From Elgaria multicarinata webbii (taxonomy: Eukaryota; Chordata; Lepidosauria; Squamata; Anguidae): a DNA stretch of 64,000 nucleotides. Below are positions 1 through 8,458 of this stretch, piece by piece. The stretch spans positions 73,728,536 to 73,792,535 of the forward strand of contig NC_086176.1 in the NCBI RefSeq assembly GCF_023053635.1, read 5' to 3'. How positions within the stretch are numbered: the stretch's first letter is position 1; the number at the start of each line of letters is the position of its first letter. The translations under genes were made by a program, and so were the position numbers. Under the pieces are notes generated by a model. The model did no database searches, was not told the origin of the DNA, and worked only from the letters and a program-made list of their open reading frames with translations.

Positions 1-1333
1 TTGCGCCACAGAAACCTTCTTTGCCAGCATGATCACTTTTTTATGTGAACCTGCCCTGAGTATATAGTAATAAATAAATCACCAAACCACTGGATTGCAT
101 TTTGTTTAGCAGGTGGGAAGTTTAAATAAAATACTTTTAATCTAGCAAATCTAAACCTAAACCCCAAGCCTGCTATTCATGATGCCTAGGAACACGTTGC
201 CCCTGACCTTGGTGAGAGAAGACTCCCATCAAATGGTTTCAATTGTAAAAGTTCTTTGTGTTCATTGTCTGACTTCTGAAGGTCCCATTGATCTCTTTTG
301 TGGCCCTTATCATTGCACTCTCTGGCACCAGAGTGACTTTAACAATGCTCCCCTCCAGATGGGAACTCTCCAAATCAGAAGCCAAAGTACTTTAGGAAAT
401 CCCTTTCTACAGACAAAACATGTCTCCAAAGCAGGATTCTAAGCCCCTTTGTCCTGTTCAGAACAAAGTATTCCTGATTTGCAGCTCTGGGGCAAAGGCA
501 CCACAGCAACTACAACCTATTCCATTAGAGTAAATGTCTATCAACACACAAACAAAAAAAGAAAAGAAAAACAAAACATAGGCCTGTGTTGCGAGTTTAG
601 TCTTTCAAACTCACTCCAAACAGTGCAAGTTTTAGAAAACTATGCTCACTGCAGTATTGATAAGGATTAAAGAGACGTTGTCAGGAGGAATAAACCTTGT
701 TCCGTGTAATCCAGCATGCACCCCTGCAGACTTCAGCCCCATTTATTTAATTTGTTATATTTATTTCAATGGAACTTCAGCATGCATAATTGGTTTAGGA
801 AGAGGTCTTTTGTTTTGTTTTTCAGTTGTTGTTAGTATCACGATGCATATCTGTGACTGCAATCCCATGCATGTTTGCTTGGAAATAAGACTGACTGAAC
901 ACAGTAGGATTTTCTTCTCAGTAAATAAGCACAGGCACAGGCTGTAAACTTCATCCGTTTTTCACTTCCAATCCCCTCAGAGACTCTTTGAGAAAATAGC
1001 ATTGACCTAGCACTGACGTTATACAAGTATACACTAATAGGCTTGTCTGCACCAGCACTACATCACCCAAGCTTGTCAATTATTTTTCTTCGCAAACTTA
1101 CTTACATCTGCACAGAATACAGCAGGATGTTAGCATGACATGGCAGCCCAGTTAGATTATTTAGCCCACAGTGAGGTTGTGTGTGACTGCCATTTTAAAT
1201 ATGGAACTAACGCTTGGGAATTGTCGTGCAAACCCAGTGAGTGTGGGCGATGCACAGGTTAAACGACCCTTGCACAGCCCATTGTCCACTTTGCATATGT
1301 AAAACATGGTACCCGCAACAGGGTTTACATATG
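1..1333. other. 5' flank, no gene recognised
   Basis: Only short open frames without family resemblance. I see no clear repeat boundaries, RNA gene or conserved motif here. Confidence 0.5.
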
Positions 1334-1600
1334 CAATTATTATTTATTATTAATATTTATATAGTGCCATCAAGTTTTCATTGTGCTGTACAGAACAAAA
1401 TAAAACAAAATACAAAATACCCTGCCATATGGCTTACATTCTAAAATCACAGTAACAAACAAACAGGGAGGGGAAAAGCCAACCAGCATGGGGGACAATA
1501 AAACAAATAATAAGAACTAGTATCGTCACACTAGCGTGATTATAAGCTTTTGAGAAAAGAAATGTTTTCAAATGTGGCGCCTGTGGGCACCACAGCTCAT
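1334..1600 (-). repeat. L2-type LINE 3' end
   Basis: On the minus strand it ends in a TTATTATTA-type tail preceded by a degenerate GTACAGCAC...ATTGATGG tail motif. The upstream part translates to HLKTFLFSKAYN, resembling the C-terminal end of L2-clade ORF2. 5'-truncated and diverged. Confidence 0.7.
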
Positions 1601-1856
1601 GGTGGATTAACCCACGGCAAGCCATAGCATGTCATCTGAACCCAGTCAGAGTTGCTGTGCTAGAAACTGTTCTGGAGTGAAGAGGTGCTAAAAGATACCC
1701 CCTGCAAAATATGTGAGAGATACATTTTGGATTAACCCCAAGATTCAGCTATCCTGACTGTTGTATGTGCAGTCTGAGTCAGTGTGTCATTATCCCTTGC
1801 ACAGCACAAATGGTTTAGCCGTAGCAAGAATTTAGTGCTTTCTGAGGCTTGTAAGG

Positions 1857-1858
<2 letters not shown>

Positions 1859-1895
<37 letters not shown>
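1859..1895. repeat. (TG)n microsatellite
   Basis: About 18 TG units. The rest of 1600-2450 shows nothing recognisable. Confidence 0.9.
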
Positions 1896-1898
<3 letters not shown>

Positions 1899-2449
1899 TT
1901 ACATGGCATGGTAGGCCAGAACAAACTCTGGCCTCTTACTGGTTAGAAGAGGAACAAGCCAGAGATGCCAGTTCAGCCATCACGTTAAGCAAACCTCAGT
2001 CAGAGAGACCCTGGCTTGTTTAGCCACTCTCACTGGTAGGAAGAGCCAAGTGGGAGCCATCGTCTAACATGCACTAACATGCATATTTGTTCACAATACG
2101 CCAGAATCCAAAGAAATTCTGGCTTAGTGTGATGTGAGAACCAGTAGATATACTTGCAGTGTTGTAGTAAAGCCAAGATCAAAGCACCAGGACATTTTGA
2201 TTAGCAAGGATGATGCTGTCTGCCACCCCAGTCTCTGTTCTTCCTCTGAACTTAGATGCAATCTTTATAATACATGGGATGAAAAGGATTTTCCCAACAA
2301 TTACATATTATTGTGAGCTATCTCTGTTGTAATGCAAACTATTTTGAGGTAGCTTGCTCTCCAATAGGCAATTAGGAGACCCAGAGCTTTACAAAGGACA
2401 TGATCCTGGTGGAGAAGAAAAATGCTAGAACTTCTTTATTAAAACTATA

Positions 2450-2890
2450 AAATTATTATTATTATTTATTTATATAGCACCATTTATATAGCGCCATCAA
2501 TGTACATGGTGCTGTACAGAGTAAAACAATAAAATAGCAAGACCCTGCCGCATAGGCTTACATTCTAATAAAATCATAATAAAACAATAAGGAGGGGAAG
2601 AGAATGCACCAAACAGGCACAGGGTAGAGTAAAACTAACAGTATAAAAGTCAGAACAAAATCAAGTTTTAAAAGCTTTAGGAAAAAGAAAAGTTTTTAGC
2701 TGAGCTTTAAAAGCTGCAATTGAACTTGTAGTTTTCAAATGTTCTGGAAGAACGTTCCAGGCGTAAGGGGCAGCAGAAGAAAATGGACGAAGCCGATAAA
2801 ATGTAAAACTATAACTGTAAAGTGGGAGTGGGGAGAGGGGAGTGGAATTATGACCATGGCACACAGAGAGGGTCCAGATGAAAATACCCA
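2450..2890 (-). repeat. L2-type LINE C-terminal and 3' end
   Basis: Minus-strand frame reads RPFSSAAPYAWNVLPEHL and then AFKAQLKTFLFPKAFK, the characteristic C-terminus of L2/CR1-group ORF2 (FSxxAPxLWNxLP...LKTxLF). It is followed by a 3' UTR and an ATT-rich microsatellite tail at 2455-2475. 5'-truncated. Confidence 0.8.
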
Positions 2891-2932
2891 TCACCTATCT
2901 AACACAGGATAGCAGATTTGGAGGGTTTTTTA

Positions 2933-3130
2933 AACATGTAAGAAGTGCCATGCTGGATCAGACCAAGGGTTCATTAAGCCCAGCACTCTGTTCACACAGC
3001 AGCCAACCAGCTGCTGGCCAGGAACCAACAACGCAGGACACGATGTAACAGCACCCTCCCCCAGCAACTGGCTTACTGCTTTGGATACTGGAGGCAGCAC
3101 ACAAATATCAGGGCTAGTAACCATTCATAG
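2933..3130 (-). repeat. CR1 LINE 3' end
   Basis: Reads AGTGCCATGCTGGATCAGAC, then the ACTCTGTTCACACAG and CAGCACCCTCCCCCAGCAAC blocks typical of sauropsid CR1 3' ends in antisense. It recurs at 40172, 57494 and 61845 in this window. Confidence 0.85.
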
Positions 3131-3149
3131 TCTTCTCCACCTATCCCCG

Positions 3150-3245
3150 TACCGTAGTTCTCATTGGCCAACCCAGCAGCTATCCACACACCATGGTTCT
3201 CATTGGCTGACTCAACAACTGCTATTTATAGTTATAGCCAATGTT
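3150..3245. promoter_or_regulatory. 39-bp imperfect duplication carrying clustered CCAAT boxes
   Basis: Two ~39-bp units each contain TTCTCATTGGC. This gives inverted CCAAT boxes at 3163-3167 and 3202-3206, with a forward CCAAT at 3238-3242. Spacing near 39 and 36 bp resembles NF-Y clusters. No promoter or gene is evident beside it. Confidence 0.35.
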
Positions 3246-4575
3246 ACTACTACTTAGAGGAGACTGACTGAAATGAATAGGCTTCAGTTAGATATAACCC
3301 CACATATTAAAAATGATACCTTGTTTGGGTCTTGGAAGCCAGAGGGCTAGGCTTCAGTGTCCTCCATAGCTCCTTCACTCCCCGTAGGACTGGTGGAAGC
3401 ATAATAATATTATGCAAAACAGTAAAACTGCACAAATCATGCAAATGGGCTTATTTTGACTAATGTAGGTAGGTAATAAAATCAAATGTTACCACTAGTA
3501 GAATGTGGATAACCAGGCTCAGAATTTTAATTATTTAAAAAACTGCATTGCTGGCTATCATCTTTAGTATGAACAATTCTTCATGTTTGTTTTAATAATT
3601 CTCTCTGTCCTATGGCGTTATTGTCACACACACTCAAAAAACAGGTTGCATTTTATTTCAAGGAAGAAATTCATGCAAAAAAGTTGTTTCAACTGTTTAA
3701 GATTTCTTCCTTTTTAAAAGCAGTAAGGAGAAACAGTAACTGACCCTGGAGGAACAGAGACAAACAGGATTACACAACCATCTGTTGCAACCAGCCACCA
3801 GATCATATCCTCCCTTTCTCAGTATATGTATCAAATGCTGGTATGTACTGAATTTGTACCCAATAGCGTACCTGATCTGCCAACACCAGCAATTAGGAGT
3901 AGAATGTCTGCTTTCTTGCTTTCACATCACACTGCACACATTAGTTTTAAAAATTAAAAAATCTGCAAAGCTAAACACACTGAAAAATGTACTGATTTCT
4001 GAGAAATATGCTGCAAGTGTGATAGTTAAATATATATTTTCAAAGTAAAATTCCTAATATTCTTTTCACAGGGCATACAATTCACTGGAATTAATGGAAG
4101 CCGCTTTTCTACGCCCATTGTTCCCTACTTCCTTATAAGGGTGTCCTTTTTCACATAAGGTGATGACACAAGCCTTTTAAAGGCAGAGTAAATACAGTCC
4201 TGCAGGCGATGGGTATTTAGGTATCATTAGCACCAAAATGGTTGGCATTTATTCTCATTTATTGTCTATGCCCTATGGGCCATCATTGTCACAAACAGAT
4301 ACACATTTCACTTAAGTAATTATTGTAGAGCATGCCAAAGGGAAGAATATTGTGAAAAATAATAAACATTCAAGATTAGATACATAATGCCTATTCTGTT
4401 TTTATTCTGGATCTGAGCAGAGGATGAAACCCCTTTTTTGGTTTGAAGCCAAAACAACCTATCTGTTAGGTCCGTGTTGGCAATGACTTTCACACTCACA
4501 CACACACACACATTATATGCATTTACAAGTAATGCATGAATTAAGGGAGAAGCATTCCAAGTGACGGGAAAAAAG
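3246..4575. other. 5' flank, no gene recognised
   Basis: AT-rich sequence without recognisable coding or repeat structure except a short (CA)n run at 4493-4512. Confidence 0.5.
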
Positions 4576-4580
4576 AAATT

Positions 4581-4748
4581 GGGGAAGGGTTGTGGCTTAG
4601 CATGCAGGAGATCTCAGGTTCAATTCCCAGCATCTTCAGCGAGGGCTAGGAAATAACTCTGCCTGAAACCCTGAAGAGCTGCTGCCAGTCAGTGTCATCA
4701 GTACTTAGCCAGATGGACTGATGGTGTGACTCAGAATAAGGCAGCAGA
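4581..4748 (+). repeat. tRNA-derived SINE
   Basis: The 5' part has a pol III B box (GGTTCAATTCC at 4618-4628) and the body reads CCTGAAACCCTGAAGAGCTG, then CAGTCAGTGT...ATGGACTGATGGTGTGACTC and AATAAGGCAGC. The same family recurs at 19965 and 20931, where the tail ends in a CCTATGTT-type direct repeat like CR1 tails. Confidence 0.8.
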
Positions 4749-4903
4749 ATAAGGAGATAGGGGCACTCTGGACATATTCACACATGATGCTGATATGGCA
4801 TCATTTGTGACTGTTGACAATGTAGGATGGAAAAAGGTATTGCAGGTACACAAATACAGCTCTGAGGCTGCAGCAATCCCAAACATACTTACTAAGTCAG
4901 GGG

Positions 4904-5036
4904 TGGAAAAGTGTGGCCCTCCAGTTCTTGGACTGCAACTCCCCTCAGCCCCAGCCAGCACACTTAATGGTGAGGGGTGATGGGCATGGCAGTCCAACAA
5001 CATCTGGAGGGCCACATGTTCCCCAGCCCTGTATTA
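4904..5036. repeat. Fold-back MITE (family G)
   Basis: Imperfect palindrome: GGCCCTCCAG...GACTGCAACTCCCCTCAGCC on the left mirrors CATGGCAGTCCAACAACATC...GGAGGGCCAC on the right. The same palindromic family occurs at least eight more times in the window. Confidence 0.7.
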
Positions 5037-5239
5037 GCTATTAAATAGGTAGTGGTAAAACAACAACAACAGAGCCTCCACAGGAGATGGGTTTTATTTC
5101 GGAATACACATGCTTCAGGTTCGCTGCATTTCAACACTTGTGAAATCAGTCCATCTAGGGGCGGAGCAGTGGAAGGGGCAACACACTTGTGGTGACTTAA
5201 TAATTCTTATCTCTATACACCCACCCTGTTACACCAAAA

Positions 5240-5680
5240 AAAGCTTGCACATGCATTAATTATGTGAAGGGGATCCATGCATGAAGTTGTGTTGAATGGG
5301 GGAGGGTTCCCATGCTGCACCCCAGACATCCATCCATTGAAAGGGCTTGGTGGGCATTGCTGCTGGCACTATCCACAATGCCATACAGTTGTCCACCCCT
5401 GCCCCCATCCCCCAACATTCAATCATTGAGCATAGATGCCTGAAAGGAGAAAGCTACGCATATTACCAGTGTGATCAGGATTCCAAGCACCTGTGGAAGT
5501 CTATGTGCACAGAAGTCTACATGTAACACATGAATGTCTGGGCTGCAGCATGGGAACCTCTCCGCCCCCGCCCCCATTCAACACACGCAGCCCCTTCATG
5601 TGAGGAGATTCAACCTCCAACATATTTTTGGCATACATGGGAAGGGGTTCTACATGTCAGAGCCCCTTCCCATACATATC
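5240..5680. repeat. Long inverted repeat, unclassified
   Basis: Left arm near 5275-5331 (GTTGTGTTGAATGGGGGAGG ... CCAGACAT) pairs with a right arm near 5539-5605 (TGTCTGGGCTGCAGCATGGG ... CATTCAACACACGCAGCCCC). A nested hairpin follows at about 5639-5671 (GGGAAGGGG / GCCCCTTCCC). This looks like a fold-back DNA element. No TSD was resolved. Confidence 0.55.
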
Positions 5681-6117
5681 AAAGCCAACGATAGTGGCGA
5701 ACAGACAGCAGCGGAGGGTGTTTAACAAGTTCCTTGAACCCAATGTGATTAGCACATGAAGGAGGCTAAAGTGAGTGTGGCAAATCTCTGAACTTTTAAC
5801 CCCTCCCAATACCTGTTTATGGGTAAGGTGCAGATTTTAATCTATATTTGTGATGGTATGGAAATAGGAAGTAATAAATCTGCAAAGTGCTTTCCCATGA
5901 TAAAAACTGAAATATATAAATCAACCATTCAATAATATCTACATTATTCCAACCTAATAAAATAAGTTGAAGAGCGTGATCTAGAAAGAGAACAACATGT
6001 AGAAAGAAGGCAATACCCTGCCATGGAAGACTTAGAGAACACACCTCTCAGGAACCTAGACAATAATGTAATAATTTCAAATGGCAGCTCACAACTGTGT
6101 TAAACCTATTGCAGCAA

Positions 6118-7310
6118 AAACAACAAGGTGTCTTGTGGCACCTTTAAGATGAACACAGTTATTCTGTCATCAGAGGGAAAGGAAGCAGCAGCCAGGCACC
6201 TCTCCATCATGCCTGGGTCCAGCTCCAGATGAGAGCCCCCTTCCCTCCTGCTACCAACTGTTGCTGCTGAGGCCATCAGAGGGAAAGGAACCAGCAGTCA
6301 TGCATCTCTCCATCATGCCTTGATCTGTATGAGGCTATTAGAGGGGAAGGGAAGCAGCTGCTGAACTTTGCAACTAAGAATGTATGCCTGAATTTGCTTC
6401 TCTCCCCCCACCCCCATCTTTCCCAATCCCCTTTCCTTTTGTGTCATGTTTTTTTAGATTGTAAACTTGTGGGCAGGGACTGTCATGAAATATTTTTGTA
6501 AGCCAGCTTGAGAGCCTTTTTGGCTAAAGGGTGCAATAAAAGTGCTATAATAAATAAATAAAATAAGCTTTCATGGACTATAGTCCACTTGTTATGGAGT
6601 TTCAGGTTTATATACAGTTCACAAGGTGGTATTGGGCAGGGGAGAGAATTGTAAACAGTGAGGGCAGAAGGAATTGAAATGCAGGAAGTACTTGACAGTG
6701 AATATCACATTATTAACAGTGGTCATTCACAGGTAGTTGTTGCTGATAATACCAACATCCTGGCACTAGGTAAGCCAATTAACACAGGTAGTGTGATAAA
6801 AATCATTTATTCTGATTCAAGCCTGTGGCAATACAATTGAACCTGTTAATGAATTCTAATTTAGCAGTCTCTCACTCTAATCTCCCTTTGACATTTCTTT
6901 GCACCACAATGGCCACTTTAATGTCAGTGACAGTGTGTCCTAGGAGACTAAAGTGTTCTGCCAGTGGTTTCTGAATATTGCCATGTCTGATGTCAGATTT
7001 GTATCTGTGCATTCTTTTCCATAGAGACTGGCCCTGTTTGCCCTCTGTAGAACGCAGAAGGGCACTGCTGACAAAAAATGGCATATATCACACTGGAAGA
7101 TGAGCAAGTAAAGAAGCTCCTTATATTTGTGTATGGTATTATTGGGTCATGTAATGGTATTCCCAGATTAGATATGGGAAGAGTGCTGACATCTGAGTTT
7201 GTTGCAGAGTCTGGTCCCTGTGCTTGCATCCTTGTTATGTGGCCTGTTGTTGCTAGTAACTGTTTTAGGCTGGAGGGCTGTCTATAAGCAGCCACAGGCC
7301 TAGCACCCAA
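6118..7310 (-). mobile_element. Penelope-like element fossil with GIY-YIG endonuclease region
   Basis: Minus-strand frames between about 7310 and 6850 read SVIYAIFCQQCPSAFYRGQT and RMHRYKSDIRHGNIQKPLAE with GHTVTDIKVAIV. This is the Cys-flanked GIY-YIG endonuclease domain at the C-terminus of Penelope-like reverse transcriptases. The 3' side (6565-6600 and 6118-6175) carries the element's terminal sequence and is split by an L2 fragment. Broken, with at least two breaks; no reverse transcriptase domain was recognised. Looks old. Confidence 0.75.
6176..6564 (+). repeat. L2-type LINE 3' end nested in the Penelope-like fossil
   Basis: Ends AGATTGTAAACTTGTGGGCA, then TTTTTGTAAGCCAGCTTGAG and CAATAAAAGTGCTATAATAA plus an AATA tail, the 3' end of an L2-type LINE. 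Its 5' part contains two diverged copies of an ATCAGAGGGAAAGGAA block (6170s and 6270s) and a third weaker one. It interrupts Penelope terminal sequence that continues on both sides. Confidence 0.7.
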
Positions 7311-7680
7311 GGCCGGTGCGGCTCACAAGCATTCCTAAATAAGGCATTCCTTATTTCTACAGAAAATAAAGTGGACACAATTTATCATCATCTATACTGT
7401 ATATGCACTTGAAACCCTCCTTAACACTCCATGCATCACATGAAGCGGACTATAGCACCCAGGGCCTGTGAGGCTCACAAGCCAATGATCACATTAAGGC
7501 GCTCCTTATTTCTTACAGAAGAGAATAAAATGGACACATTTCATCACCACCACCTCTTGTACTGTATATACACCTAAAACTCTTCTTAACACTCTATGCA
7601 TCTAACGAAGTAGACTATAGTCCAAGGGAGCTTATGGCAGAATACATAGGCTAGCCTTTTAAATTGCCACAAGACTCTCT
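7304..7680 (+). repeat. Tandem Penelope-like terminal units
   Basis: Two direct copies of a ~152-166-bp unit (7304-7455 and 7456-7622). Each begins CACCCA(A/G)GGCC, passes through CTCCTTATTTCTTACAG-type sequence and ends ATGCATC...GAAG...GGACTATAG. The second continues into AAATTGCCACAAGACTC, matching the terminal sequence at 6118 in reverse orientation. Tandem terminal units and inverted copies are known in Penelope-like elements. Confidence 0.6.
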
Positions 7681-8223
7681 GAAGAACTTTATTGTCTCTC
7701 TAAAACAAGTCCCGGCTCCACCCAGATGCAATTAAGGCCTGCGCCACCCAGTGACTACTCTGTATAACGACACCACCCACCAGGGATCAAGGTGTAAAGG
7801 AGGAATATGGTTCGCGGGGCGGGGGGATCTGGGAACATGGATACCGGTAAACAGGGAAAGGAGCAGGTAAGAGACGACATAGAGCAGGGTACACAACAGT
7901 CCTACAAGTGACTCAACCCCAAGCGTCAATAATGATACAAACGTGATTAAATATCGTCTGCGCTGACGTCAGCAGGAGGCCCCGCCCCTCCGCCGCTGCT
8001 GACCTCGGCTAAGCCCATTTCGCGTGGCTCCTGGCTGGAAGCTGGGCCAATCGGGAAGGCCGCTGGGCGCGGGGGCGGAGCGAGCGTATCGCGGCGGGGG
8101 ACGAGGAAAGGGGCGCGTCTAGGTGCGCGGCGGGGGAGGCGGCGCCCGGGCTGAGGCGGGCCGTTGGGTCGAGTGGGCGGGGTGCCGCGGCGGCTGCGCG
8201 CTGGCTGGTACGTCAGCGGCAGG

Positions 8224-8325
8224 ATGGCTGTTGCTGCTGCGGTGCCCGGAGCAGCAGCACGAGCAGCCTCCGGTGGCGGCTTCGCGGCCCCAGCGGTGGC
8301 AGTGGGGCGGGTGGCAGCGGCGTAA
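8224..8325 (+). CDS. Upstream ORF in ELL2 5' leader (33 codons)
   Basis: An ATG at 8224 in strong context (A at -3, G at +4) opens a 33-codon Ala/Gly/Val-rich frame beginning [17 protein letters not shown]. Its TAA occupies 8323-8325, so one base separates it from the ELL2 ATG at 8327, in a different frame. If transcription starts upstream of 8224, ribosomes would have to leak past it or reinitiate with almost no spacing. Whether it lies in the mRNA depends on an unknown start site. The peptide is low complexity and unlikely to have its own role. Confidence 0.5.
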   Translation: MAVAAAVPGAAARAASGGGFAAPAVAVGRVAAA

Positions 8326-8326
8326 G

Positions 8327-8458
8327 ATGGCGGCGCTGCAGGAAGGGGGCAGGTATGGCGTGTCCTGCGGCAGAGTCACCCAGGACAACATCACGGTGCT
8401 GCATGTCAAGCTGACCGAGACCGCCTTTCGAGCGCTGGAGAGCTACCAGGGGAGCAAG
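8327..8458 (+). CDS. ELL2: ELL2 coding exon 1
   Basis: Encodes 44 residues starting [17 protein letters not shown] and including [14 protein letters not shown], the conserved start of the ELL family N-terminal domain. The ATG at 8327 has A at -3 and G at +4. The same frame has a TAG at 8120-8122 and no other ATG in between, so this is the only in-frame AUG start. Phase 0 donor GTGAGG follows SK. The extreme N-terminus is a few residues different from the human protein as I recall it, which is normal for this segment. Confidence 0.95.

Noticed and set aside
4581-4640. tRNA gene
   Set aside because: A B box is present but the body and tail are SINE sequence repeated elsewhere; no full cloverleaf was seen. 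The same applies at 20931, 54800 and 61640.
6565-6600. Active hammerhead ribozyme
   Set aside because: The stem and GAAAGC are kept, but the catalytic CTGATGA box is altered and the stem III region is interrupted by an L2 insertion.
8123-8326. N-terminal extension of ELL2 upstream of 8327
   Set aside because: The frame is open from the TAG at 8120-8122, but no ATG occurs in it before 8327 and the sequence is a GC-rich leader without conservation to known ELL2 proteins.
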